From NCBI GenBank assembly GCA_017618625.1, contig JAFZTV010000004.1, positions 1-64,000 on the forward strand: a stretch of DNA of 64,000 nt. The letters run 5' to 3'. The notes beneath the pieces are model-generated. The model saw nothing but the letters and a program-made list of their open reading frames with translations, did not search any database and was not told the DNA's origin. The stretch comes from Bacteroidales bacterium (GTDB lineage Bacteria > Bacteroidota > Bacteroidia > Bacteroidales > P3). This document shows, piece by piece, positions 6,523 to 15,888 of the stretch. Position 1 is the first letter of the stretch, and each line of letters begins with the position of its first letter. The position numbers and the translations under genes were made by a program.

Positions 6523-9090
6523 ATGAAACACGTGAAATACATAGCTTTGGTGCTGGCGGTGGCGCTTTGCGGCAACGCGGCTGCCCAGGGCAAGCTGACC
6601 GGCAGGGTGGTTGAGAAGTCGGGTGGAGCTGCGATTGAATATGCCACCATAGCGGTTTTGAAGACAACGGACTCGTCGTTGGTGGCGGGCAACGTGTCGC
6701 TGGAGGGCGGAAAGTTCGAGGTGGAGAAAATCCCTTACGGGACATACTTGGTGCGCATCACGCTGATGGGATTCAAGCCGTACTATCATCCTGAAAGCGT
6801 GACTTTTTCGGCAGGGAGGCCGACGGTGAACATAGGCAAGATAACGCTGTCGCCCACGGCGACGGTGCTTAAAGCCGCCGAGGTGACGGCAGAGCGGTCG
6901 ATGATGGAATATCAGCTGGACAAGAGGGTGATAAACGTGGACAAGAACATAGTGACGGGAGGCGGAACGGCGTCGGATGTGCTGGACAATGTGCCGAGCG
7001 TGTCGGTGGACAACGACGGGGAGGTGACGCTGAGAGGTTCGTCGAACGTGAAGGTGCTTATCAACGGGCGGCCCTACGAGCTGATGGGGAGCGAGCTGGA
7101 CGTGCTGCTGGAGCAGATACCAGCAAGCTCGATTGAGAACGTGGAGGTGATAACGAACCCGTCGGCTAAATACGACCCAGAAGGAATGTCGGGCATCATA
7201 AACATCAAGCTGAAGGAGCAGACGAGCGGGGCACTGGGACTGACGGGAACGGTGAACGCGAATTTCGGGGCTCCCCTACCCTTCCAGATTCCCGACCTTG
7301 ACGGATACAACGACGGAGCGATGGACCCACGGCTGAACTATACCAAGTTCATACCCACGGCGATGGGAACGATAAACCTGAACTATGCGACGCACCGCTG
7401 GAATTTCTTCCTGAACGTGGACGGCGGTATGCGCGGACGCGGAAACAGGAGCAAGACGGACATCTGGCGCTACAACAGCGGTTCGACCATATCGCACGAC
7501 AGCCTGTTTGAATATAACCGCCACCAGAACACGATGACCAGCGTGAAGGTGGGAGCCGAATACTATTTCAAGAACAACGCGTCGTTGATGCTGTCGTACA
7601 CTTTCAACGGCGGCAAGCGGACGAGGTTCAGCTATATACACGCCGACGACATACTGAACAGAGGGCAATATGACTACCGCCAGACGGACACGAACTTCAC
7701 CAAGAGGTTGAACCAGACGGCGTACCTGCTGTTTATCAAAAAATGGGACAAGAAAGACCAGCAGTTGACGCTGGACCTGACCTACACACACAGGCACGGC
7801 ACAGGCGGCGGCGGACAATGCATGAGATATGACGTGGACAGCATAGACCAGAATCTCTACTATTGGAGGGTGACCGACAACCTGAGGGGCGGCAACTCGC
7901 TGAACGCCAAACTGGACTACACGCATCCCTTTGCCGAGCGTTTCAAACTGGAGGTAGGATACGAGGGATTGATGAACCAGGGGCTGCTGCAGTCGGACTA
8001 CTACATGAATACCCACGACACGACGAACGCGCTAGACGCGCAGTCGTCGGTGAACGAGGACTACCGCCAGCAGATACATGCAATATACGCCACCTTCGGA
8101 GGGACGATAGTGCAAAACCTGTCGGCACAGGTAGGCCTGCGAGGGGAATACTCGAAGGTAAAAGGTATAGACTACTATCACAACAACCGAGAGATGGCGG
8201 ACACATTCTACATGCAAGTGTACCCAACTGTACACCTTTCGTACAACATCACAGACAATCAGAGCATACAGCTAAGCTATAGCAAGAGGGTGAGAAGGCC
8301 GAGGATGCAATCACTCGACGCCTACATCAACATTAGGCAAGGCAAAGAGATGAGTTTCGGTAACCCACGTCTGAACCCCGAGTATACGCACGCACTCGAG
8401 CTTTCGTACAACGTCGGGTTCAAGCAGACGAATATCTTCACCTCGCTGTATTTCCGTCAGACCGACCACAAGATGACGATGTACGGCTTTGTGTGGGATT
8501 CGGCCTCAGTAGATAAGTATTGTAAAGAGTGGATGATATACAACTCAGACTATGACGGCTACTGGGCTTCGACCTGGCAAAACATGGGCAAGGGCATAAA
8601 CTACGGAATGGAGATAATCTGGGACCAGCAGATACTGAAATGGTGGAAGATGAACCTGAGCGTGAACCTGTATGGCGAATATATCGAAGGCACGGCGCTG
8701 TTGGACAACAAGAGCGACAACTCGTTCAGGGTGAGCGGCAAACTGAGCTCGTACATGAACCTGCCGAAAGACTGGGCTATACAGTTTTCAGGACAATTCA
8801 GACCCGGGTTCCACGACCTGCAGACCACGATGATAGGGTCGGTGTGGTTTGACCTAGCGATAAAGAAAGACGTGCTGAAACGGCAGGGAACCATCAACCT
8901 GAGGGTGAGCGACGTATTCTGCACGGGCCGCTACGGACACACCACCGTGAACGATCAGATGAACCGAGTGTTCAGAGGCAACCGTATTGCCCCGACCATC
9001 ACGCTGGGATTCTCGTACAAGATAAACAACGGACTGAAGCAAGAGAAGAAGCAGACCACACAGGACACGGACGCCTACGATATGGAATAA
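6523..9090 (+). CDS. TonB-dependent receptor-like outer-membrane beta-barrel protein
   Basis: An 855-aa outer-membrane protein. Residues 1-22 form a signal peptide ending in NAAAQG. A CarboxypepD_reg-like domain (about 23-105, GKLTGRVVEKSGGAAIEYATI) precedes a plug (about 130-235, with INGRPYELMGSELDVLLEQIP and ENVEVITNPSAKYDPEGMSGIINI). The rest is a large beta-barrel rich in aromatic residues, of the OMP_b-brl type rather than a SusC. No SusD partner follows. The ligand is unknown. The gene is transcribed from a promoter preceded by a 31-bp element and a 22-bp repeat array, both unusual, which suggests dedicated regulation. Confidence 0.85.
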   Translation: MKHVKYIALVLAVALCGNAAAQGKLTGRVVEKSGGAAIEYATIAVLKTTDSSLVAGNVSLEGGKFEVEKIPYGTYLVRITLMGFKPYYHPESVTFSAGRPTVNIGKITLSPTATVLKAAEVTAERSMMEYQLDKRVINVDKNIVTGGGTASDVLDNVPSVSVDNDGEVTLRGSSNVKVLINGRPYELMGSELDVLLEQIPASSIENVEVITNPSAKYDPEGMSGIINIKLKEQTSGALGLTGTVNANFGAPLPFQIPDLDGYNDGAMDPRLNYTKFIPTAMGTINLNYATHRWNFFLNVDGGMRGRGNRSKTDIWRYNSGSTISHDSLFEYNRHQNTMTSVKVGAEYYFKNNASLMLSYTFNGGKRTRFSYIHADDILNRGQYDYRQTDTNFTKRLNQTAYLLFIKKWDKKDQQLTLDLTYTHRHGTGGGGQCMRYDVDSIDQNLYYWRVTDNLRGGNSLNAKLDYTHPFAERFKLEVGYEGLMNQGLLQSDYYMNTHDTTNALDAQSSVNEDYRQQIHAIYATFGGTIVQNLSAQVGLRGEYSKVKGIDYYHNNREMADTFYMQVYPTVHLSYNITDNQSIQLSYSKRVRRPRMQSLDAYINIRQGKEMSFGNPRLNPEYTHALELSYNVGFKQTNIFTSLYFRQTDHKMTMYGFVWDSASVDKYCKEWMIYNSDYDGYWASTWQNMGKGINYGMEIIWDQQILKWWKMNLSVNLYGEYIEGTALLDNKSDNSFRVSGKLSSYMNLPKDWAIQFSGQFRPGFHDLQTTMIGSVWFDLAIKKDVLKRQGTINLRVSDVFCTGRYGHTTVNDQMNRVFRGNRIAPTITLGFSYKINNGLKQEKKQTTQDTDAYDME

Positions 9091-9095
9091 CGGTT

Positions 9096-9124
9096 GAATG
9101 GATGAATGTCTGATTGTTTGAATG
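9096..9124. repeat. 8-bp degenerate array at the start of the HsdR-N-like gene
   Basis: GAATG (once GATTG) starts at 9096, 9104, 9112 and 9120, an exact 8-bp period. The array covers the gap after the receptor stop and the ATG and first codons of the next gene. A complementary version (CATTCAAA, CAATCAAA) occurs at 59226-59245. Confidence 0.75.
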
Positions 9125-9522
9125 TACATAACGGAGAGATTTTCGACCCGGTGAGGCGAAAATGGGTGGTGCTGACACCCGAGGAGGGAGTGCGTCAGGG
9201 AATGATAAGGTATCTGCACGAAGAGAAGAAATATCCATACGAGCTGATGCAGGTGGAAGGGACGATAACGCTCAACGGGATGAGCCGTCGGTGCGACATA
9301 GTGGTTTTTGACAAAACGATGGCGGCGAGGATGATTGTGGAGTGCAAGCGGCCGGATGTGGCAATCACGCAGAAGGTGGCCGACCAAGCGTGCCGGTACA
9401 ATACGGTGCTGCGGGTGCCCTGGCTGCTGCTCACCAACGGAAAGCAAAGCCTAGTGCTGAAAGTGACGGAGGAAAGCACGTTGCAGCAGGTGGCGTCAAT
9501 GCCGGAATGGAGCGAACTATAA
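9106..9522 (+). CDS. HsdR-N-like nuclease-fold protein
   Basis: A 138-aa protein related to the N-terminal domain of type I restriction HsdR subunits (PD-(D/E)XK fold). The stretch RRCDIVVFDKTMAARMIVECK (about 63-83) carries the D-x(n)-E-x-K pattern of that active site. No helicase domain and no hsdM or hsdS gene is present, so it is a stand-alone housekeeping-type homologue, common in Bacteroidota, and not a working type I enzyme. The first residues are encoded by an 8-bp repeat; a later start is possible. It follows the receptor gene by 15 bp and precedes cdd by 12 bp. Confidence 0.7.
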   Translation: MSDCLNVHNGEIFDPVRRKWVVLTPEEGVRQGMIRYLHEEKKYPYELMQVEGTITLNGMSRRCDIVVFDKTMAARMIVECKRPDVAITQKVADQACRYNTVLRVPWLLLTNGKQSLVLKVTEESTLQQVASMPEWSEL

Positions 9523-9534
9523 GAACACAAAAAT

Positions 9535-10011
9535 ATGCAGAAAACGCTGACCATAAACTATCAAGAATACACATCGGAACAGGAACTTGCAGCCGCCGAC
9601 CGCGAGTTGATGAACGCTGCGCGCGAAGCCACGAAGAACTCATATTCGCCATACTCGCATTTCCGCGTGGGGGCGGCAGCACGGCTTGGCGACGGGACCA
9701 TAGTGAGCGGCAGCAACCAGGAGAACCTGGCGTATCCGTCGGGGTTGTGCGCCGAAAGGGTTACACTGTTCGCGGCCTCGGCACAGGCAGGCGGTAAGTG
9801 CGTTGTGGAGACACTGGCGATAGCGGCGGTGGACGGCGAAGGCAACGCAGCGGAAGCCTCGCCTTGCGGAGCCTGCCGACAGGTGATGATTGAGCAGGAG
9901 CAAAGGCAAGGGTCGGCGTTGCGGACGCTGGTGGCGCTGGGCGACGGAAGGGTGAAAGAATACAACAGCGCGGCAGACCTGCTGCCATTTGTGTTTGCGG
10001 CGGAGTTGTGA
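9535..10011 (+). CDS. cdd: Cytidine deaminase
   Basis: A 158-aa zinc enzyme that deaminates cytidine and deoxycytidine to uridine and deoxyuridine in pyrimidine salvage. The substrate-binding SHFRVGAA (about 40-47), the catalytic CAE in SGLCAERVT (about 67-75) and the zinc-binding PCGACRQ (about 108-114) are all intact. Length is normal for the homotetrameric class. It lies 12 bp after the HsdR-N-like gene. Confidence 0.93.
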   Translation: MQKTLTINYQEYTSEQELAAADRELMNAAREATKNSYSPYSHFRVGAAARLGDGTIVSGSNQENLAYPSGLCAERVTLFAASAQAGGKCVVETLAIAAVDGEGNAAEASPCGACRQVMIEQEQRQGSALRTLVALGDGRVKEYNSAADLLPFVFAAEL

Positions 10012-10095
10012 ATGTAGATTACGGTATCACAGTACTTTACAGATTGGCTGATACTTTTTTTTAAATAAAAAGAGTGTCAGTCAAGTTTTTATTAG

Positions 10096-10103
10096 TACTT
10101 TTG
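10096..10103 (+). promoter_or_regulatory. Promoter of the PpiD-like gene (-7 box)
   Basis: TACTTTTG matches TAnnTTTG, 42 bp before the ATG. A T-run precedes it; no clean -33 TTG is seen. Confidence 0.55.
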
Positions 10104-10145
10104 CACGCTTAAATAAGGATATTAACAAGTAACAAACACTATAAT

Positions 10146-12299
10146 ATGGGAGCAATTGGAAGTATTAGAAAACATTCATGGATTGCCGTGGCAATCGTTG
10201 GTATAGCCATAGTAGCCTTCATCATAGGCGACTTGCAGAAGAACCGCGGAGCCGGACAATTTGAGATTGCCAAAATCGGCAAAGCCACCTTCACCATCCA
10301 GGACTTCAACGAGCGCTATGAGGAGCTGAAGACCAACTACATGCGCAATCAGGGCGTGGACCAGTTGTCGAACGACGTGGAATACCGTCTGCGCGAACAG
10401 GTGTGGCAGAGTTTGGTGGAAGACACCCTCATGGGCACACAGTACAAGAAACTCGGCCTGATGATATCGGAAGACGAGGCCAGTTCGATGATGTATGAAG
10501 ACGGCAGCTACACCCACCCGTATATGAGGCAGTGGTTCACCGACCCCAGCACGGGCCAGTACAACGCACAGGCAGCGGCCCGCTATTTCCGCGACCAATA
10601 TGATCAACTCGAACCCGAGATGCAGCACGACATAAAGGCCATGCGCCATGAGGTGGAGAGCAACCGTCTGCAGGAGAAATACAACAACCTGATAAGCAAA
10701 GCCTTCTATGTGCCGACCGCCTTGGCCGAGAGCGAGGCCAAGCTGGCAGCCAACCGTTCGGATGTAGTAGTGGCGATGGCATCGTACCAGAACGTGAGCG
10801 AGGAGAACGCCAACCCGACAGACGAGGACTACAAGAACTATTTCAACGAACACCGTGCCGAAATCGAGACAGGTATGGGACTGCGTATGTATGAGGAAAT
10901 CCGCAAGATTGAGTACATCACCTATCCTATCGTGCCTTCGGCCGAAGACCTGACCAAGATTTCAGAAGAGGTGGACACCATCTGGAAAGAGTTCCAGACC
11001 GTTGAGGACGCCAATATCTCGGAGTTCGTATATGGCAACTCGAAACCCGCTCAGAGCTACGACACCACCTACGTGAAAGCATCGCAGGTGAGAGGCTTGG
11101 ACACCATCATAGAGAAGACACCTGTTGGAGGATTCATCGCCCCGCGCCAGATAGGCAACGAATGGGTGATGGCAAAAGTCATGGGTTCGGCCATGCGTCC
11201 CGACAGCGTGCGTGCCAGCGTGGTGCTGATACTTAACGGCAGCGCCGGACTTGAGAGCGTGACCCGCACCGACGAGGAGGCCAAACTGGTGGCCGACAGC
11301 GTTGAGGCATTCCTCAAGATGAAAGATGCCAACGTGGAAGAGATTGTGGCCCGCTATTCGGACGACCCGCAGAAGAACAGCAACAAAGGAGACATGGGCT
11401 GGGCACTTGACGGCACGACCTACGGATTCCTGAACGAGAACATAGTGAACACCCCCGAAGGCGGCGTATTCACCTTCAAACGCCCCGACAACTACGGATA
11501 TGTGGTGGTGAAGGTGACCGGCAAGACAACGCCCAACCGCAAATACCGCGTTGCTAAACTGGTGCGCGAGATAGCCCCCAGCAACAACACCAGCACACAG
11601 ATATTCAACAAAGCCAGCTGGTTTGTGGGTCAGAACCGCACCGAAGAGGAGCTGACCGCCTCGGCCGCCCAGGAGAACCTGTCGGTGCGTGAGGCCATGA
11701 CCACCCCGATGATGGACCAGCTGCCCGGCCTTGAGAACTGCCGCAGCATCATGCAGTGGACCTTCGACAAGAAGCGCAAAGTGGGCGATGTTTCGGAAGA
11801 GGTTTACTCATGTGGCGAGAACTACGTGGTTGTAGCCCTGAAGGAGGTCTATAACAAGAAGAACCTGAGCGTTGACAAAGTGCGTACGGACATCGAGCCG
11901 CAGGTACGCACGGAGAAACGTGCCGAATACCTGATGGCCCAGGCCGGCGAAGCCGCCAAGTCAACCAAAGAGATTGCCGCACTGGCAACGAAACTCAACA
12001 CAACGGTGGATACGCTTACCAACATCGGACTGAGAGACTACTATCTTGGCCGTTTCGGCATGGAGCCGAAGGTTCAGGCCCACATAGCGATGGCCAAAGA
12101 GAACGAGGTGTCCGGCCCCATAAAAGGAGCGCAGGGAGCCTACTTCATCAAGGTTATCGGCCGTCAGGCAGACGAGCGTAACGACGTGGAGAGCCTGAAG
12201 GCCATCATGGCCCGCGACTACGGCCGCAAACACTCCAGCGCCATACAGGTGCTGCAGAACGCTACCAAGATAAAAGACAACCGCAGCCGTTTCTTCTAA
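10146..12299 (+). CDS. PpiD/SurA-like peptidylprolyl isomerase, membrane anchored
   Basis: A 717-aa periplasmic folding factor held in the inner membrane. One transmembrane segment (about 11-29, WIAVAIVGIAIVAFIIGDL) is followed by a SurA_N-like region (about 35-190) and a parvulin-type PPIC domain (about 355-460, with GDMGWALDGTTYG). The architecture is that of PpiD, which assists outer-membrane and secreted proteins leaving the Sec channel. It begins a run of co-directed envelope genes (LytM protein, dxr, rseP, lptF-like) with gaps of 34-39 bp or less. Confidence 0.88.
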   Translation: MGAIGSIRKHSWIAVAIVGIAIVAFIIGDLQKNRGAGQFEIAKIGKATFTIQDFNERYEELKTNYMRNQGVDQLSNDVEYRLREQVWQSLVEDTLMGTQYKKLGLMISEDEASSMMYEDGSYTHPYMRQWFTDPSTGQYNAQAAARYFRDQYDQLEPEMQHDIKAMRHEVESNRLQEKYNNLISKAFYVPTALAESEAKLAANRSDVVVAMASYQNVSEENANPTDEDYKNYFNEHRAEIETGMGLRMYEEIRKIEYITYPIVPSAEDLTKISEEVDTIWKEFQTVEDANISEFVYGNSKPAQSYDTTYVKASQVRGLDTIIEKTPVGGFIAPRQIGNEWVMAKVMGSAMRPDSVRASVVLILNGSAGLESVTRTDEEAKLVADSVEAFLKMKDANVEEIVARYSDDPQKNSNKGDMGWALDGTTYGFLNENIVNTPEGGVFTFKRPDNYGYVVVKVTGKTTPNRKYRVAKLVREIAPSNNTSTQIFNKASWFVGQNRTEEELTASAAQENLSVREAMTTPMMDQLPGLENCRSIMQWTFDKKRKVGDVSEEVYSCGENYVVVALKEVYNKKNLSVDKVRTDIEPQVRTEKRAEYLMAQAGEAAKSTKEIAALATKLNTTVDTLTNIGLRDYYLGRFGMEPKVQAHIAMAKENEVSGPIKGAQGAYFIKVIGRQADERNDVESLKAIMARDYGRKHSSAIQVLQNATKIKDNRSRFF

Positions 12300-12333
12300 C
12301 CAATAGTTTCAAGTCTTACGTGAAACTAACAGG

Positions 12334-13299
12334 ATGGCTTTCAAGAAAATAAAACAGTTCTCAAAAGGCGTGACCAAATGGTTGCGCCTTTTGTTTTCGA
12401 CGAAGCCCGGCGACGGGACCTCGCATAAGGGAAACAGTCCCTTTATGCGGAAGATGCACATCCTGTATGCGAAAATGAAGCGGAAGCAGCGGCTGGTGGT
12501 GATGGACGCCGAGAACTACCGCGAACACTGGTCGTTCCGCCTGTCGGCCCTCAACCTCTTTGTGGGAGTTGGCATCGTAGGCATAGTGCTGATGATTATC
12601 ACATTCCTGCTTATCGCCTTCACACCGCTGCACAACATGATACCCGGATATACGAACAGCGAAATGGTTGACCAGACCTACCGCAACGTGCTCCTGCTTG
12701 ACTCGCTCAATATGAAAGTGCAGCATCAGGAAGAGATGATGGCGGTACTGGGTTCAATCGTGGCCGGGGAGGAAATAGCCGACACCTCGGAAAGCGAAAG
12801 CAGGCCGAAAGCGCAGGGAACGGAAGACCAGCGCTGCAAGGCCGACAGCCTACTTCGCGAAGAGATGGCGAAAGGAAACAAAACAAGCAACGAGCAGCAG
12901 ACGACGGGCACGGGGCAGCAGACAGCCAGCGGCGGCCAGCTGTTCTTCCCTCCTATCAAAGGAAAAATCATTGCAGCCTATAACAGCAAAGAAGGGCGCA
13001 TTGGAGTGGATATAGCCGGCAATATTAACGATATCATCAAGTCGGCTGCCAACGGAACGGTGTTCTTTGCCGGATTCACCGCTGACGACGGATATGTGAT
13101 TGCGGTTCAACACCCCGGCAACATTATTACGGTGTATAAACACAACAGCGCACTGCTGAAACACAACGGCGACATGGTAAGAGCTGGCGAGCCGATAGCT
13201 TATCTTGGACATTCGGCAGGCTCGACCACCCCGCATCTGTACTTCGAGCTCTGGATAAACGGCAAGACCGTTGACCCGCTGTCGTATGTGTCGTTTTAG
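12334..13299 (+). CDS. Degenerate LytM (M23) domain protein
   Basis: A 321-aa membrane protein with a cytoplasmic N-terminus, one transmembrane segment (about 73-96), a Gln/Ser/Thr-rich periplasmic linker (about 150-200) and a C-terminal LytM fold (about 205-321). LytM zinc sites need His and Asp in an HxxxD motif and a final HxH. Here the first motif reads GRIGVDIAG (221-229), with the Asp (226) but no His, and the last reads HLYFE (301-305), with Tyr in place of the zinc-binding His. It should therefore be inactive, acting perhaps as an EnvC- or NlpD-like activator or scaffold. Confidence 0.85.
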   Translation: MAFKKIKQFSKGVTKWLRLLFSTKPGDGTSHKGNSPFMRKMHILYAKMKRKQRLVVMDAENYREHWSFRLSALNLFVGVGIVGIVLMIITFLLIAFTPLHNMIPGYTNSEMVDQTYRNVLLLDSLNMKVQHQEEMMAVLGSIVAGEEIADTSESESRPKAQGTEDQRCKADSLLREEMAKGNKTSNEQQTTGTGQQTASGGQLFFPPIKGKIIAAYNSKEGRIGVDIAGNINDIIKSAANGTVFFAGFTADDGYVIAVQHPGNIITVYKHNSALLKHNGDMVRAGEPIAYLGHSAGSTTPHLYFELWINGKTVDPLSYVSF

Positions 13300-13320
13300 T
13301 GGTTAGTGGTCAGTAATTAG
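13297..13320. repeat. 7-bp degenerate array at the stop of the LytM gene
   Basis: TAGTGGT, TAGTGGT, CAGTAAT and TAG start at 13297, 13304, 13311 and 13318. The first unit contains the stop codon, as in the array after ptb. Confidence 0.75.
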
Positions 13321-13337
13321 TTTTAAGAAATCCTATA

Positions 13338-14468
13338 GTGAAACGTATTGCCATATTGGGTTCCACCGGCTCTATCGGTACACAGGCACTTGATGTCATA
13401 CGATGGCATCCCGACGAGTATGTCGCGGAGGTGCTGTGTGCGGGGTCGAATGCAGAACTACTCATAGAACAGGCACTAGAATTCAAGCCCAACGCGGTGG
13501 CAATAGCCGACGAAAGCAAGTATGCCGCTGTGCGCGATGCGCTTGCGAACGAACCGATAAAAGTATATGCCGGCGAGAAAGCGATAGTCGAAATAATGGA
13601 GATGGGCAGCATTGACATGGTGCTGGCCGCCATCGTGGGTTTTGCCGGACTCAAGCCCACACTGCGAGCCATAGAGTCGGGCAAAGCCATAGCCCTTGCC
13701 AACAAAGAGACGATGGTGGTGGCTGGAGGAATAGTGACCGACACCGCAGCACGCCACCACACACCTATACTGCCTGTAGATTCAGAACATTCGGCGATAT
13801 TCCAGAGCCTGGTGGGCGAGCACTCGCCAGTGGAGAAGATATTGCTGACAGCATCTGGCGGCCCGTTCTATGGACGAGACAGAGAGAGTCTCAAGGGAGT
13901 CACGCTGGAGCAGGCATTGAAACACCCGAACTGGTCGATGGGACGCAAGGTGACGATAGACTCGGCGTCGCTGATGAACAAAGGGCTGGAGGTGATAGAG
14001 GCACGGTGGCTGTTCGATGTGCCGGCCGAGAAGATAGAGGTGGTTGTACACCCGCAGTCGGTGGTACACTCGATGGTACAGTTTGAAGACGGGAGCGTGA
14101 AAGCGCAGTTGGGTATCCCGTCGATGAAAACCCCGATACAGTATGCCTTCAGCTTTCCGAAACGAATGGGAAGCCCGCTTCCACGCCTCGACTTCGCCAA
14201 ATATGCACAGCTCACCTTCGGGAAGCCCGACACAGAGACTTTCCGCTGCCTTGCGCTGGCATACGAAGCCATAGCCAAGGGAGGCAACATGCCGTGCATC
14301 ATGAACGCTGCCAACGAGGTGGCGGTACAGCAGTTCATAGACGGAAAGATAGGCTTCTTGGACATAGCCGACCATGTGGAGCGGACGATGCAGAAAGCAC
14401 ACTATATAGCCAATCCGACACTGGAAGACCTGTTTGAGACAGATAAAAGCATAAGACAGACAAAATAA
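13338..14468 (+). CDS. dxr: 1-deoxy-D-xylulose 5-phosphate reductoisomerase
   Basis: This 376-aa NADPH-dependent enzyme makes 2-C-methyl-D-erythritol 4-phosphate, the committed step of the MEP isoprenoid pathway. The nucleotide-binding GSTGSIG (8-14), the LANKE motif (about 119-123), the metal-binding PVDSEH (about 150-155) and SLMNKGLEVIEA with the active-site loop are intact. Length is normal. It sits between the LytM gene and rseP, as in many Bacteroidota. Confidence 0.95.
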   Translation: MKRIAILGSTGSIGTQALDVIRWHPDEYVAEVLCAGSNAELLIEQALEFKPNAVAIADESKYAAVRDALANEPIKVYAGEKAIVEIMEMGSIDMVLAAIVGFAGLKPTLRAIESGKAIALANKETMVVAGGIVTDTAARHHTPILPVDSEHSAIFQSLVGEHSPVEKILLTASGGPFYGRDRESLKGVTLEQALKHPNWSMGRKVTIDSASLMNKGLEVIEARWLFDVPAEKIEVVVHPQSVVHSMVQFEDGSVKAQLGIPSMKTPIQYAFSFPKRMGSPLPRLDFAKYAQLTFGKPDTETFRCLALAYEAIAKGGNMPCIMNAANEVAVQQFIDGKIGFLDIADHVERTMQKAHYIANPTLEDLFETDKSIRQTK

Positions 14469-14505
14469 ATTGAAATCAAATACCAACACATTATCATAGT
14501 AACCA

Positions 14506-15888
14506 ATGAAAGCACTAGCCTTTTTTCTCAGCCTCACGCTGCTCATCATAACCCACGAATTCGGACATCTGGGGTTCGCCAAGTTGTTCAAGACCCGAGT
14601 GCGCCGGTTCTACATGTTCTTCAACTGGAAGTTCTCGATACTGAAAGCCAAGAAGTTCGACGGCAAATGGCATTTCCTATTCTTCAATGGCACGACACCG
14701 AAGGAGTGGGAAGAGAAAGAGCCAGACAACACATTGTGGGGCATCGGCTGGATACCGCTCGGCGGCTACTGCGACATAGCCGGCATGATTGACGAGACAA
14801 AGAATGCAGAGGATTTGGAATCGACACCGCAGCCGTGGGAATACCGCACCAAGCCGGCATGGCAGCGACTGCTTATCATATCGGGAGGTGTGCTGGTGAA
14901 CTTTGTGTCGGCCCTGCTGCTTTACACCTTAATCTTCGCCCACTGGGGCGAGGACAAGCTGCCAGTGCGCAACGCCGCCCTCGGCTACGACTACCATCAG
15001 GTGCTGCTAGACGAAGGGTTGCAAAACGGTGACGTGATATATGCCGTCAACGGCACGGAGATATTCGATTTCGACAGCCTCGGCAAACAGATATTGCTCA
15101 GCGAGCGCCCGACACTGACGGTAAAACGCGGGGACAGCCTGCTCACGATGCAGCTGAGCGCAGACTTCATAGGCAACGTGAACATGGAGCGCCCGAAGAT
15201 GCTTATGACACCACGGCAGCCCTTTGTGGTGAAAGACTTCACGCCCGGGTCGCCGGCGGCAAAAGCCGGAGTGCAGGTGGGCGACAGCGTGGTGGCCATC
15301 AACGGCGAGGCTATGGCGACATTCAACGAGATAAGCGCGACGCTGAAAGAACATGCGGGAGAGACCATCACCATAGGCTACTTCCGCAACGGAGAGGAGT
15401 CGGAGATGACTTTCAACCTGCCCTCGGACGGCAAGATGGGAGTGATGCTCAAGTCGCCACTCGAGGTGTTCCAAGTCAAACACTTGTCGTATAACATATT
15501 CCAAGCCATCCCTGCCGGAATATCGCACGGATGGGAGACGCTGACGACCTATGTCTCAAGCCTGAAGATACTCTTTACCAAGAACGGAGCCCAGAACCTT
15601 GGAGGATTCCTCTCGATAGGCAGCATCTTCCCCGACCACTGGTCGTGGCACGCCTTCTGGGACATCACGGCACTGCTGGCACTTATACTGGCGTTCATGA
15701 ACATCATACCGATACCGGGACTTGACGGCGGACACATAATGTTCACCCTGTGGGAGATGATGACGCGGAAGAAACCGAGCGACAAGTTCCTGAACTATGC
15801 ACAGAACATAGGCATGGGACTGCTGCTGGCACTGCTGATACTGGCCAACGGTAACGATATCTGGAGACTTATCCGCAACCTTCTCTGA
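14506..15888 (+). CDS. rseP: RseP site-2 intramembrane zinc protease
   Basis: A 460-aa inner-membrane metalloprotease that cleaves transmembrane anti-sigma factors or leftover signal peptides. The zinc motif HEFGH is at residues 17-21 in the first membrane helix and the second motif LDGGH is near residue 406 in a later helix. A PDZ domain lies between (about 225-305, FTPGSPAAKAGVQVGDSVVAING). It overlaps the start of the next gene by one base (TGATG), indicating translational coupling. Confidence 0.93.
   Translation: MKALAFFLSLTLLIITHEFGHLGFAKLFKTRVRRFYMFFNWKFSILKAKKFDGKWHFLFFNGTTPKEWEEKEPDNTLWGIGWIPLGGYCDIAGMIDETKNAEDLESTPQPWEYRTKPAWQRLLIISGGVLVNFVSALLLYTLIFAHWGEDKLPVRNAALGYDYHQVLLDEGLQNGDVIYAVNGTEIFDFDSLGKQILLSERPTLTVKRGDSLLTMQLSADFIGNVNMERPKMLMTPRQPFVVKDFTPGSPAAKAGVQVGDSVVAINGEAMATFNEISATLKEHAGETITIGYFRNGEESEMTFNLPSDGKMGVMLKSPLEVFQVKHLSYNIFQAIPAGISHGWETLTTYVSSLKILFTKNGAQNLGGFLSIGSIFPDHWSWHAFWDITALLALILAFMNIIPIPGLDGGHIMFTLWEMMTRKKPSDKFLNYAQNIGMGLLLALLILANGNDIWRLIRNLL

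Noticed and set aside
9106..9522. Type I restriction system
   Set aside because: Only the HsdR N-terminal nuclease fold is present; helicase, HsdM and HsdS are missing, and this short protein is a common stand-alone gene in the phylum.
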